From Cyanophora paradoxa (lineage: Eukaryota; Glaucocystophyceae; Cyanophorales; Cyanophoraceae), in contig QPMI01000040.1 of NCBI GenBank assembly GCA_004431415.1, positions 124,001 to 188,000 on the forward strand: 64,000 nt of DNA, read 5' to 3'. Of the stretch, positions 24,401 to 39,400 are shown piece after piece. The notes beneath the pieces were generated by a model. That model saw nothing but the letters and a program-made list of their open reading frames with translations. It made no database searches and was not told where the DNA came from. The position numbers and the translations under genes were made by a program. Position 1 is the stretch's first letter. The number at the start of each line of letters is the position of its first letter.

Positions 24401-27400
24401 CAAGAGCGCCGGTTCCAAGAACGTTGCCAGACATGTCTACAACGAACTTGTTGGCCCTAACGTTCAGGAATCCGTCTGCATTCAGCAGCCCAGTCGACGT
24501 CAAAGTGCCCGTGAGACCTACGATCCCCGTTGCCAGCACATTCCCGGACGTGTCAACCACGAACTGATTCGCCATCACATTCAGAAATCCGTTCGCGTTC
24601 AACAGCCCCGTTGAAGTCACCGTCCCAGTGAGACCAACGGTGCCCGTCCCCAACACGTTGCCCGACATGTCGATCACGAACTGGTTTGCCATCACGTTCA
24701 AGAACCCATTCGCGTTCAACAACCCGGTCGACGTTAGCGTTCCAGTGAGACCAACAACCCCAGTCCCCAGGACGTTGCCCGACATGTCAACCACGAACTT
24801 GTTCGTCATCACGTTCAGGAATCCGTCAGCATTGAGCAGGCCCGTTGACGTCAAGGTGCCAGTAATACCGACAGAGCCCGTACCGAGCACATTGCCGGAC
24901 AAGTCCACCACAAACTGGTTTGTCATCACGTTCAGGAACCCGTTCGCATTCAACAGTCCCGTTGACGTAATCGTCCCTGTGATCCCAACCGACCCTGTAC
25001 CCAGAACATTGCCCGACATGTCCACCACGAACTGATTGGCCATCACGTTAAGGAACCCGTTTGCATTCAGCAGACCCGTAGAGGTCAATGTTCCCGTCAG
25101 ACCCATTGCCCCGGTCCCCAGCACATTGCCGGACATATCCACCACAAACTGATTCGCCATCACGTTCAGGAATCCATTTGCGTTGAGCAGTCCCGTAGAA
25201 GTTATGGTTCCGGTGACACCTACAACACCAGTGCCAAGCACGTTGCCAGACTGATCCACCACGAATTTGTTGGACATCACGTTCAGGAACCCGTTCGCAT
25301 TCAGCAGTCCAGTCGAAGTCAGAGTTCCCGTGAGACCCAGAGCACCAGTCCCAAGTACATTACCGGACATGTCCACCACGAATCGATTCGCCATAATATT
25401 CAGGAACCCGTTCGCATTCAACAGGCCAGTCGACGTGAGAGTTCCAGTAAGACCGACAGCGCCAGTCCCTATAACGTTACCCGACATGTCGATCACGAAC
25501 TGATTCGCCATCACGTTCAGGAACCCATTTGCATTAAGAAGGCCCGTTGAAGTAACCGTCCCTGTGATACCAACAGCACCAGTCGCAAGCAAGTTGCCCG
25601 ACATGTCCACCACGAGCTGGTTCGCCATCACGTTGAGGAACCCGTTCGCGTTCAACAACCCAGTTGTGGTCAACGTGCCTGTCAGTCCCACTGAGCCAGT
25701 TCCCAACACGTTGCCTGACATGTCAACTACGAATTGGTTTGCCATCACGTTCAGGAAACCGTTCGCATTGAGCAGGCCGGTCGAAGTCAGAGTTCCCGTT
25801 AGACCCATTGTGCCCGTTCCGAGAACGTTGCCCGACATGTCCACCACAAATTGGTTTGCCATCACGTTCAAGAACCCATTCGCGTTCAGCAGGCCAGTCG
25901 ATGTCAGAGTTCCAGTGACTCCGACAACACCCGTGCCAAGGACGTTGCCCGACATATCAACAACAAACTGGTTCGCCATCACGTTCAGGAAGCCGTTTGC
26001 GTTCAGCAGACCAGTGGAAGTAACGGTGCCAGTAAGACCAACTGTGCCCGTACCTAGCACATTGCCCGACATGTCCACCACGAATTTGTTTGCCATCACA
26101 TTAAGGAACCCGTTCGCGTTCAACAGGCCCGTGGACGTCAGTGTCCCTGTGAGACCAACAACCCCAGTCCCCAGGACGTTGCCCGACATGTCAACCACGA
26201 ACTTGTTCGTCATCACGTTCAGGAATCCGTCAGCATTGAGCAGGCCTGTTGACGTAACAGTCCCGGTGACACCGACAGCTCCCGTGCCCAGCACGTTGCC
26301 CGACATGTCCACCACGAACTGGTTCGCCATCACGTTCAGGAACCCGTTCGCATTCAAGAGGCCCGTCGAAGTCAGGGTCCCGGTGAGACCAACCGCACCC
26401 GTTCCAAGCACGTTGCCCGACATGTCCACCACGAACTTATTCGCCATCACGTTCAGGAATCCGTTCGCACTGAGGAGGCCTGTTGAGGTGACGGTTCCCG
26501 TAATCCCCACAGCGCCTGTGCCAAGCACATTGCCCGACATGTCCACCACGAACTGATTCGCCATTACGTTCACGAAACCGTTCGCATTCAGAAGGCCCGT
26601 CGACGTTAGTGTTCCCGTCAGACCCACTGCCCCGGTCCCCAGCACATTGCCGGACATATCCACCACAAACTGATTCGCCATCACATTCAGGAAACCATTT
26701 GCGTTCAAGAGCCCTGTCGACGTCAACGTCCCAGTGAGGCCAACGACACCTGTGCCCAGCACGTTTCCCGACATGTCCACGACGAGCTTATTCGACATAA
26801 CATTCAAAAACCCGTTTGCGTTCAGGAGCCCTGTCGACGTGAGCGTTCCAGTAACACTCATGAAGCCGGTGCCCAGAACGTTGCCAGACATATCGATGAC
26901 GAACTTATTCGCCATCACGTTGAGGAACCCATCGGCATTCAGCAAGCCCGTCGACGTAAGCGTGCCAGTGAGACCGACAACACCCGTCCCCAACACGTTG
27001 CCCGACATGTCCACTACAAACTTGTTCGCCATGACATTCAGAAAGCCGTTCGCGTTCAACAGGCCTGTCGACGTCACTGTGCCAGTCAGACCCACTGCAC
27101 CGGTCCCCAGGACGTTGCCAGACATGTCCACCACGAACTGGTTCGACATCACATTCAGGAATCCATTCGCGTTCAGAAGACCTGTTGATGTGACCGTTCC
27201 GGTAACACCGACCGCGCCAGTGCTAAGCACGTTGCCCGATATGTCGATAACAAACTTGTTCGTCATCACGTTGAAGAACCCGTCTGCATTTAGCAGACCC
27301 GTCGACGTAAATGTGCCAGTGAGACCGACAGTGCCCGTCCCCAGCACGTTGCCCGACATGTCCACCACGAACTGGTTCGCCATCACGTTCAGGAATCCGT

Positions 27401-30400
27401 TCGCGTTGAGCAATCCTGTAGACGTTAATGTTCCGGTGATGCCTACAGCACCCGTGCCCAGCACGTTGCCCGACATGTCGATCACGAACTGGTTCGACAT
27501 CACATTCAAGAACCCGTTCGCGTTCAGCAGGCCAGTCGACGTCAGTGTTCCAGTGAGACCCACAGCGCCCGTTCCCAAGACGTTTCCTGACATGTCCACC
27601 ACAAATTGGTTCGACATCACGTTCAGGAACCCATTCGCGTTCAAAAGACCGGTCGACGTGAGCGTCCCTGTGAGACCAACAGCACCCGTTCCCAGCACGT
27701 TGCCCGACATGTCGATCACGAACTGGTTCGACATCACGTTCAGGAACCCGTTTGCGTTCAGCAGACCCGTCGACGTCAGCGTGCCAGTGAGACCGACTGC
27801 GCCCGTCGCCAGCACGTTGCCCGACATGTCCACCACGAACTTGTTTGCCACCACGTTAAGGAACCCATTCGCGTTCAGAAGACCAGTCGACGTCAGCGTG
27901 CCAGTCAGACCAACTGTGCCCGTCCCAAGCATGTTACCTGACATGTCCACCACGAATTTGTTTGCCATCACGTTCAGGAAGCCGTTCGCATTCAACAAGC
28001 CCGTGGATGTCACAGTCCCTGTAAGCCCAACGGCGCCAGTGCTCAGCATGTTGCCCGACATATCAACCACGAACTTATTTGCCATCACGTTCAGAAACCC
28101 GTTCGCGTTCAAGAGGCCCGTGGACGTCACTGTCCCAGTCAGGCCAACAGCGCCCGTCCCCAGAACGTTACCCGAAATGTCGATCACAAACTGGTTCGAC
28201 ATCACGTTCAGGAACCCGTTCGCGTTCAGCAGACCGGTCGACGTCAGCGTGCCAGTGAGACCCACAGCGCCCGTTCCCAAGACGTTTCCTGACATGTCCA
28301 CCACGAACTTATTCGCCATCACGTTCAGGAACCCGTCTGCATTCAGCAGGCCCGTCGAAGTCAGGGTCCCGGTGAGACCAACAGCACCCGTCCCTAGCAC
28401 GTTGCCCGACATGTCCACAACAAATTGGTTCGCCATCACGTTCAGGAACCCGTTCGCATTCAGCAGACCAGTCGACGTTAGGGTGCCTGTGAGACCAACT
28501 GCGCCTGTCCCCAGCACGTTGCCCGACATATCCACCACGAACTTGTTAGCCATCACGTTCAGGAAGCCTTCTGCATTTAGCAGGCCAGTTGATGTCAGGG
28601 TCCCTGTCAGACCAACGGAGCCCGTGCCCAGCGCATTGCCTGACATGTCCACTACAAACTGGTTCGACATGACGTTCAGGAAACCGTTCGCATTCAGCAG
28701 CCCTGTTGAGGTCACGGTCCCTGTGATCCCCACCGATCCCGTCCCAAGAACATTGCCCGACATGTCCACCACAAACTGATTCCCCATTACGTTGAGGAAA
28801 CCATTCGCGTTCAGCAGACCTGTTGAAGTAAGCGTTCCAGTGAGACCAACGGCGCCCGTACCCAGGACGTTGCCCGACATGTCAACAACGAACTTGTTCG
28901 CCATCACGTTCAGGAACCCGTTCGCATTCAGCAACCCAGTGGACGTCACGGTCCCGGTCACACCGACTAAACCCGTGCCAAGTACATTGCCCGACGTGTC
29001 GACCACAAATTGATTCGCCATGACGTTAAGGAACCCATTCGCGTTCAGCAGACCCGTCGACGTCAGGGTGCCAGTAACACCGACCGCGCCAGTCCCCAAC
29101 ACGTTGCCAGACATGTCGATCACGAACTGATTCGCCATAACGTTGAGGAACCCATTTGCATTCAGCAGACCCGTCGAAGTCAGTGTTCCCGTGACACCTA
29201 TTGCGCCCGTCCCCAACACGTTGCCCGACATGTCCACGACAAACTTGTTCGCCATCACGTTCAGAGACCCGTTGGCATTCAGCAAGCCAGTCGAGGTCAG
29301 CGTCCCGGTCACACCTACCGTGCCCGTGCCGAGCACATTCCCGGAGAAGTCTACCACAAACTTGTTTGACATCACGTTCAGGAACCCGTTAGCATTCAAC
29401 AAGCCCGTGGATGTCACGGTTCCTGTCAAACCAACTGCACCAGTCCCCAGCACGTTTCCAGACATGTCCACCACAAACTGGTTCGCCATTACGTTAAGGA
29501 ACCCGTTCGCGTTCAGCAGGCCGGTCGACGTCAACGTTCCTGTGATTCCCACGGCGCCTGTGCCGAGAACGTTGCCCGACATATCTACCACAAACTTGTT
29601 CGCCATGACATTCAGGAAGCCGTTCGCGTTCAGCAACCCCGTCGACGTCACGGTCCCCGTCACTCCAACCAAACCCGTCCCCAGAATGTTACCCGACATA
29701 TCCACAACAAACTGATTCGCCATTACGTTCAGGAACCCGTTCGCGTTCAGCAGACCCGTCGACGTCAGCGTGCCAGTGAGACCGACTGCGCCCGTCCCAA
29801 GCACATTGCCCGACATGTCGATCACGAACTGATTCGCCATCACATTCAGGAACCCATTCGCATTCAACAGGCCAGTCGACGTAAGCGTGCCTGTGAGACC
29901 AACAGCTCCAGTACCCAGCACGTTGCCCGACATATCCACGACGAGCTGGTTCGCCATCACGTTCAGGAAGCCGTTCGCATTCAACAGGCCAGTCGACGTA
30001 AGCGTCCCTGTGAGACCAACAGCTCCAGTTCCCAGCACGTTGCCCGACATGTCTACAATAAACTGATTTGCCATCACGTTCAGGAAACCGTTCGCGTTCA
30101 ACAGACCCGTAGACGTCACAGTTCCCGTCAGACCTACCGAACCCGTGCCCAGCACGTTGCCCGACATGTCAACGACGAACTGATTCGCCATGACGTTCAG
30201 GAAGCCGTTTGCATTCAAAAGGCCAGTCGACGTAAGCGTGCCAGTAAGACCAACAACTCCAGTTCCTAGCACGTTGCCCGACATATCAACCACGAACTGG
30301 TTTGCCATCACGTTGAGGAACCCATTCGCATTCAGCAGACCCGTCGAAGTCAGGGTTCCCGTAATACCCAGCGAACCCGTGCCCAGCACATTGCCAGATA

Positions 30401-33400
30401 TGTCGACTATGAACTTGTTCGCCATCACGTTCAAATACCCGTTCGCGTTCAACAATCCCGTTGAAGTCAGCGTGCCAGTAAGACCAACTGCACCAGTACC
30501 AAGCACGTTCCCGGACATATCGACCACAAACTTATTTGCCATCACGTTGAGGAAGCCGTTGGCGTTTAAAAGCCCCGTCGACGTGACTGTCCCTGTGAGA
30601 CCTGCAGCACCAGTCCAAAGGACATTGCCCGATGCGTCCACAGTGAACTTGTTCGCCATCACGTTCAGCCCGCCGTTCGCGTTCAGCAGCCCCGTCGACG
30701 TCACCGTCCCCGTCACCCCCACCATGCCCGTCGCCAGCGTATTGCCCGAGATGTCGACACTCAGCTGATTCCACCTCACGTTCAGCCCGCCGTTCGCGTT
30801 CAGCAGTCCCGTCGACGTTACGGTCCCCGTCACCCCGACCATGCCCGTCGCCAGTACGTTGCCCGAGATGTCGACGCTCAGCTGGTTCCACCTCACGTTC
30901 AGTCCGCCGTTCGCGTTCAGCAGCCCCGTCGACGTCACCGTCCCCGTCACCCCGACCATGCCCGTCGCCAGCGCGTTGCCCGAGATGTCGACGCTCAGCT
31001 GGTTCCACCGAACGTTCAGCCCGCCGTTCGCGTTCAGCAGCCCCGTCGACGTCACGGTCCCCGTCACCCCGACCAGGCCCGTCGCCAGTGCGTTGCCCGA
31101 GACGTCGACGCTCAGTTGGTTCCACCTCACGTTCAGCCCGCCGTTCGCGTTCAGCAGCCCCGTCGACGTCACGGTCCCCGTCACCCCCACCATGCCCGTC
31201 GCCAGCGCGTTGCCCGAGATGTCGACGCTCAGCTGGTTCCACCGAACGTTCAGCCCGCCGTTCGCGTTCAGCAGCCCCGTCGACGTCACCGTTCCCGTAA
31301 CCCTGACCATGCCCGTCGCCAGTACGTTGCCCGAGATGTCGACGCTCAGCTGGTTCCACCTCACGTTCAGTCCGCCGTTCGCGTTCAGCAGCCCCGTCGA
31401 CGTCACGGTCCCCGTCACCCCGACCACGCCCGTCGCAAGCGCGTTGCCCGAGATGTCGATGCTCAGCTGGTTCCACCTCACGTTCAGCCCGCCGTTCGCG
31501 TTCAGAAGCCCAGTAGATGTTACAGTGCCGGTCACGCCCAAAGCGCCTGTTGACAAGACATTTCCACTCATGTCGACAGATAGCTTATTAGACCGCACAT
31601 TCAGAAATCCGTCAGCATTGAGCAGCCCCGTCGATGTCACGGTCCCCGTCACCCCCACCATGCCCGTCGCCAGCGCATTGCCCGAGGTGTCGACGCTCAG
31701 CTGATTCCACCTCACGTTCAGCCCGCCGTTCGCATTCAGCAGCCCCGTCGACGTCACCGTCCCCGTCACCCCGACCATGCCCGTCGCCAGCGCGTTGCCC
31801 GAGAAATCGACGCTCAGCTGGTTCCACCGAACGTTCAGCCCACCGTTCGCGTTCAGCAACCCTGTCGACGTCACGGTCCCCGTCACTCCAACCATACCCG
31901 TCGCCAGAACGTTGCCCGACATATCCACAATAAACTGGTTTGCCATCACATTCAGGAACCCGTTTGCATTCAACAGGCCGGTGGACGTCAATGTTCCTGT
32001 CACTGCAACTGAACCAGTCCCCAGCGCGTTGCCCGACATGTCAATAACGAACTGATTCGCCATCACATTCAGGAATCCGTTTGCGTTGAGCAATCCTGTA
32101 GACGTCAATGTTCCGGTGATGCCTACAGCACCCGTGCCCAGCACGTTGCCCGACATGTCGATCACGAACTGGTTCGACATCACGTTCAGGAACCCGTTCG
32201 CGTTGAGCAGGCCAGTCGACGTCAGGGTGCCTGTGAGACCAATTGCACCCGTGCCCAGCACGTTGCCCGACATGTCCACCACGAATTGGTTTGCCATCAC
32301 GTTCAGGAACCCATTCGCATTCAGGAGCCCCGTGGACGTCAGCGTCCCAGTGAGACCTACAGCACCCGTGCCCAGCACGTTGCCCGACATGTCAAGAACG
32401 AACTGATTCGCCATCACGTTCAGGAACCCATTCGCGTTCAGCAGACCAGTCGATGTCACTGTGCCGGTGACACCGACCGCGCCCGTTCCAAGCACGTTGC
32501 CTGACGTATCCACCACGAACTGATTTGCCATCACGTTCAGGAATCCGTTCGCGTTCAGCAGACCGGTCGATGTCACTGTGCCAGTGACACCGACAGCGCC
32601 CGTTCCAAGCACGTTACCTGACATATCCACCAGGAACTGATTCGCCATCACGTTCAGGAACCCGTTCGCGTTCAGCAGGCCAGTCGACGTCAGTGTCCCG
32701 GTCAGACCCACCGAGCCAGTCCCCAGCGCATTGCCCGACATGTCTATCACGAACTGATTCGCCATCACGTTCAGGAAACCGTTCGCGTTGAGCAAACCCG
32801 TTGACGTGACTGTGCCAGTCACACCAATCGTCCCTGTCCCGAGCACATTTCCAGAGAGGTCAATCGCGAACTGATTTGCCATGATGTTGAGGCCGCCATT
32901 CGCGTTCAACAATCCCGTTGCCGTAGTCGTTCCGCTTACTCCAAGTGTCCCAGTCGCCATTGTATTTCCGGAGATATCCACTGAGAAGACAGCCAAGTTG
33001 CCGACCTGTTCTGCAACGTTGATCCCCCCGTTTGCGTTGAGAAGTCCTGTCAGTGTCGTTGTACCAGAAACCCCCACCGCTCCAGAAATCAGCGTATTGC
33101 CTGATATGTCGACTGCAAACTTGTCCCATCGCACATTCAGACCGCCGTTTGCGTTGATAAGTCCTGTTGATGTTAAGGTTCCAGTGACCCAAAGCTTTCC
33201 AGTCATGAGCACGTTTCCGGAGGGATCAAGTCGGAACTTGTTCGAAAGAACATTAATTCCTGCATTCGCGTTCAGAAGATTGGTGAAAGTAGATGTGCCT
33301 GTGACGCCCATCGTTCCCGTTATAAGCACAGTTCCGTTGGAGCTCGCTATGAACTTGTTCTCATTGATGTTTATGCCTCCGTTCGCGTTGATGAGGCCGC

Positions 33401-36400
33401 TGTGGGTCATTGTGCCCGTCACCCCTAAGTGCCCAGATATGATGGTGTTGCCCGATGCGTCGACTTTAAAGCCAATATACAGTAGGCTGGCTGGGACACC
33501 GTACTCGTTGTTCGCGTAGTGTGGGTGGACCTCGAAGCCGCCGTGAGTTGTGTACATGCCGGTAGACGTGAAATGTCCGGTAACTCCCAGCGACCCAGTC
33601 ATAAGCATGTTTCCAGACCTGTCGACTGACCAGTGCACACTGGGAAGTTGACCGACGTTGATGCCCCCCACAGGCTGGAAAAGTCCTGTAATCGACACGT
33701 CACCCGTTACACCGAGGCTCCCGGTCGCAAGCATACTGCCAGAAGCGTCGATAGAGAAAGCCGACAAGCCCAGGTACTCTTTCTCGGCAGATGTGTAATT
33801 GTTATACTGGGTACAGTTGCCAGAACCGTCAGTAACTGCACAGTCGGAGTAGTTTGTGCGGGTAACGTTGATGTCCACGAGGGCACCCGGCGGATTAAAG
33901 ATGTTGATGCCTCCATACGAAGAGATCATTTGGCTAAACGTTGGCGCCCCCCAGACGTCCAATGAACCCGTCACAAGCGTGTTACCACTCATATCGACGG
34001 CAAACATGGTCTGCGTAATTTCAATGGAGTGCTCCTGATGGTACGCACGAACGTTGATGCCGCCATTCGCATTCAAAAGCCCAGTGCTAGTAATGGTGCC
34101 TGTCAGGCCGACTTCTCCTGTGATGAGCATATTCCCTGACATGTCCACCACGAACTGATTCCATCGAACGTTCAGCCCGCCGTTCGCGTTCAGCAGCCCC
34201 GTCGACGTCACGGTCCCCGTCACCCCGACCATGCCCGTCGCCAGCGCGTTGCCCGACAAGTCCACCACGAACTGGTTCCATCGAACGTTCAGCCCGCCGT
34301 TCGCGTTCAGCAGCCCCGTCGACGTCACGGTCCCCGTCACCCCGACCATGCCCGTTGCCAGCGCATTGCCCGACATGTCCACATGGAACTGATTAAACCG
34401 AACGTTCAGTCCACCGTTCGCATTCAGCAGCCCCGTCGACGTCACGGTCCCCGTCACCTCGACCATGCCCGTCGCCAGCGCGTTGCCCGACATGTCCACC
34501 ACGAACTGATTCCACCTCACGTTCAGCCCGCCGTTCGCGTTCAGCAGCCCCGTCGACGTCACGGTCCCCGTCACCCCGACCATGCCCGTCGCCAGCGCGT
34601 TGCCCGAGATGTCGACGCTCAGCTGGTTCCACCGAACGTTCAGCCCGCCGTTCGCGTTCAGCAGCCCCGTCGACGTCACCGTCCCCGTCACCCCGACCAT
34701 GCCCGTCGCTAGCGCGTTGCCCGAGATGTCGATGCTCAGCTGGTTCCACCGAACGTTCAGCCCGCCGTTCGCGTTCAGCAGCCCCGTCGACGTCACGGTC
34801 CCCGTCACCCCGACCATGCCCGTCGCCAACGTGTTGCCCGACATGTCCACCACGAACTGATTCCACCTCACGTTCAGCCCGCCGTTCGCGTTCAGCAGCC
34901 CCGTCGACGTCACGGTCCCCGTCACCCCGACCATGCCCGTCGCCAGCGCGTTGCCCGAGATGTCGACGCTCAGCTGGTTCCACCGAACGTTCAGCCCGCC
35001 GTTCGCGTTCAGCAGCCCCGTCGACGTCACCGTCCCCGTCACCCCGATCATGCCCGTCGCCAGTGTGTTGCCCGACATGTCGACGCTCAGCTGGTTCCAC
35101 CGAACGTTCAGCCCGCCGTTCGCGTTCAGCAGCCCCGTCGACGTCACGGTCCCCGTCACCCCGACCATGCCTGTTGCCAGCGCGTTGCCCGACATGTCCA
35201 CCACGAATTGGTTCCACCTCACGTTCAGCCCGCCGTTCGCGTTCAGCAGCCCCGACGACGTCACGGTCCCCGTCACCCCGACCATGCCCGTCGCCAGCGT
35301 ATTGCCCGAGATGTCGACGCTCAGCTGGTTCCAACGAACGTTCAGCCCGCCGTTCGCGTTCAGCAGTCCCGTCAACGTCACGGTCCCCGTCACCCCCACC
35401 ATGCCCGTCGCCAGCGCGTTGCCCGACATGTCGACGCTCAGCTGGTTCCACCGAACGTTCAGCCCGCCGTTCGCGTTCAGCAGCCCCGTCGACGTCACGG
35501 TCCCCGTCACCCCGACCATGCCCGTCGCCAGCGCATTGCCCAACATGTCAACGACCAACTGGTTCCACATCACATTCAGCCCGCCGTTCGCGTTCAGCAG
35601 CCCCGTCGACGTCACCGTCCCCGTCACCCCGATCATGCCCGTCGCCAGTGTGTTGCCCGACATGTCGACGCTCAGCTGGTTCCACCGAACGTTCAGCCCG
35701 CCGTTCGCGTTCAGCAGCCCCGTCGACGTCACGGTCCCCGTCACCCCGACCATGCCCGTCGCCAGCGCGTTGCCCGAAATATCGACGCTAAGCTGGTTCC
35801 ACCGAACGTTCAGTCCACCGTTCGCGTTCAGCAGCCCCGTCGACGTCACCGTCCCCGTCACCCCGACCATGCCCGTTGCCAGCGCGTTGCCCGACATGTC
35901 CACCACGAACTGATTCCACCGAACGTTCAGCCCGCCGTTCGCGTTCAGCAGCCCCGTCGACGTCACCGTCCCCGTCACTCCGACCATGCCCGTCGCCAGC
36001 GCGTTGCCCGACATGTCCACCACGAACTGATTCGACATCACGTTCAGCCCGCCGTTCGCGTTCAGCAGCCCCGTCGACGTCACGGTCCCCGTCACCCCGA
36101 CCATGCCCGTCGCCAGCGCGTTGCCCGAGATGTCCACGCTCAGCTGGTTCCACCGAACGTTCAGCCCGCCGTTCGCGTTCAGCAGCCCCGTCGACGTCAC
36201 CGTCCCCGTCACCCCGACCATGCCCGTCGCCAGCGCGTTGCCCGAGATGTCGATGCTCAGCTGGTTCCACCGAACGTTCAGCCCGCCGTTCGCGTTCAGC
36301 AGCCCCGTCGACGTCACGGTCCCCGTCACCCCGACCATGCCCGTCGCCAGCGCGTTGCCCGAGATATCGACGATCAGCTGGTTCCACCGAACGTTCAGCC

Positions 36401-39400
36401 CGCCGTTCGCGTTCAGCAGCCCCGTCGACGTCACCGTCCCCGTCACCCCGACCATGCCCGTCGCCAGCGCGTTGCCCGACATGTCCACCACGAACTGGTT
36501 CCACCGAACGTTCAGCCCTCCGTTCGCGTTCAGCAGCCCCGTCGACGTCACGGTCCCCGTCACCCCGACCATGCCCGTCGCCAGCGCGTTGCCCGACATG
36601 TCTACCACGAACTGGTTCCACCGAACGTTCAGCCCGCCGTTCGCGTTCAGCAGCCCCGTCGACGTCACCGTCCCCGTCACCCCGACCATGCCCGTCGCCA
36701 GCGCGTTGCCCGACATGTCCACCACGAACTGATTCCACCGAACGTTCAGCCCGCCGTTCGCGTTCAGCAGCCCCGTCGACGTCACCGTCCCCGTCACCCC
36801 GACCATGCCCGTGGCCAGCGCGTTGCCGGAGATGTCGATGCTGAGCTGGTTCCACCTCACGTTCAGCCCGCCGTTCGCGTTCAGCAGCCCCGTCGACGTC
36901 ACGGTCCCCGTCACCCCGACCATGCCCGTCGCCAGCGCGTTGCCCGACATGTCCACTACGAACTGATTCCACCTCACGTTCAGCCCGCCGTTCGCGTTCA
37001 GCAGCCCCGTCGACGTCACGGTCCCCGTCACCCCGACCATGCCCGTCGCCAGCGCGTTGCCCGACATGTCCACCACGAACTGGTTCCGCATCACATTCAG
37101 CCCGCCGTTCGCGTTCAGCAGCCCCGTCGACGTCACGGTCCCTGTCACCCCGACCATGCCCGTCGCCAGCGTGTTGCCCGACAAGTCCACCACGAACTGG
37201 TTCCACATCACGTTCAGCCCGCCGTTCGCGTTCAGCAGCCCCGTCGACGTCACGGTCCCCGTCACCCCCACCATGCCCGTAGCCAGCGTGTTGCCCGACA
37301 TGTCCACGCTCAGCTGGTTCCACCGAACGTTCAGCCCGCCGTTCGCGTTCAGCAGCCCCGTCGACGTCAAGGTCCCCGTCACTCCAACCATGCCCGTCGC
37401 CAGCGAATTGCCCGACATGTCAACGACGAACTGATTCCACATCACATTCAGCCCGCCGTTCGCGTTCAGCAGTCCCGTCGACGTTACGGTCCCCGTCACC
37501 CCGACCATGCCCGTCGCCAGCGCGTTGCCCGACATGTCGACGACGAACTGATTCCACCTCACGTTCAGCCCGCCGTTCGCGTTCAGCAGCCCCGTCGACG
37601 TCACGGTCCCCGTCACCCCGACCATGCCCGTCGCCAGCGCGTTGCCCGACATGTCCACCACGAACTGGTTCCACCGAACGTTCAGTCCACCGTTCGCGTT
37701 CAGCAGCCCCGTCGACGTCACGGTCCCTGTCACCCCGACCATGCCCGTCGCCAGCGCGTTGCCCGACATGTCCACCACGAGCTGATTCCACATCACGTTC
37801 AGCCCGCCGTTCGCGTTCAGCAGCCCCGTCGAAGTTACGGTCCCTGTCACCCCCACCATGCCCGTCGCCAGCGCGTTGCCCGAGATGTCGATGCTCAGCT
37901 GGTTCCACCTCACGTTCAGCCCGCCGTTCGCGTTCAGCAGCCCCGTCGACGTCACGGTCCCCGTCACCCCGACCATGCCCGTCGCCAGCACATTGCCCGA
38001 CATGTCGACACTCAGCTGATTCCACCTCACGTTCAGCCCGCCGTTCGCGTTCAGCAGTCCCGTCGACGTCACCGTCCCCGTCACCCCGACCATGCCCGTC
38101 GCAAGCGCGTTGCCCGAGATGTCGACGCTCAGCTGGTTCCATCGAACGTTCAGCCCGCCGTTCGCGTTCAGCAGCCCCGTCGACGTCACGGTCCCCGTCA
38201 CCCCGACCATGCCTGTCCCCAGCGCGTTACCCGACATGTCCACCACGAACTGATTCCACATCACGTTCAGCCCGCCGTTCGCGTTCAGCAGCCCCGTCGA
38301 CGTCACGGTCCCCGTCACCCCGACCATGCCCGTCGCCAGCGTGTTGCCCGAGATGTCGATGCTCAGCTGGTTCCACCGAACATTCAGCCCGCCGTTCGCG
38401 TTCAGCAGCCCCGTCGACGTCACCGTCCCCGTCACTCCGACCATGCCAGTCGCCAGCGTGTTGCCCGACATGTCCACGCTCAGCTGGTTCCACCGAACGT
38501 TCAGCCCGCCGTTCGCGTTCAGCAGCCCCGTCGACGTCACGGTCCCCGTCACCCCGACCATGCCCGTCGCCAGCGCGTTGCCCGACATGTCCACCACGAA
38601 CTGATTCCACATCACATTCAGCCCGCCGTTCGCGTTCAGCAGCCCCGTCGACGTCACCGTCCCCGTCACTCCAACCATGCCCGTCGCCAGCGCGTTGCCC
38701 GAGATGTCGACGCTCAGCTGGTTCCACCGAACGTTCAGCCCGCCGTTCGCGTTCAGCAGCCCTGTCGACGTCACGGTCCCCGTCACCCCGACCATGCCCG
38801 TCGCCAGCGCGTTGCCCGACATGTCCACCACGAGCTGATTCCACCGAACGTTCAGTCCACCGTTCGCGTTCAGCAGCCCCGTCGACGTCACCGTCCCCGT
38901 CACCCCGACCATGCCCGTCGCCAGCGCGTTGCCCGACATGTCCACCACGAACTGGTTCCACCGAACGTTCAGCCCGCCGTTCGCGTTCAGCAGCCCCGTC
39001 GACGTCACGGTCCCCGTCACCCCGACCATGCCCGTCGCCAGCGCGTTGCCCGAAATATCGACGCTCAGCTGGTTCCACCGAACGTTCAGCCCGCCGTTCG
39101 CGTTCAGCAGCCCCGTCGACGTCACGGTCCCCGTCACTCCGACCATGCCCGTGGCCAGCGTATTGCCAGACATGTCCACCACGAATTGATTCCACCGAAC
39201 GTTCAGCCCGCCGTTCATGTTCAGCAGCCCCGTCGACGTCACGGTCCCCGTCACCCCGACCATGCCCGTCGCCAACGCGTTGCCCGACATGTCCACCACG
39301 AACTGATTCCACCGAACGTTCAGCCCGCCGTTCGCGTTAAGCAGCCCCGTCGACGTCACCGTCCCCGTCACCCCGACCATGCCCGTCGCCAGCGCGTTGC

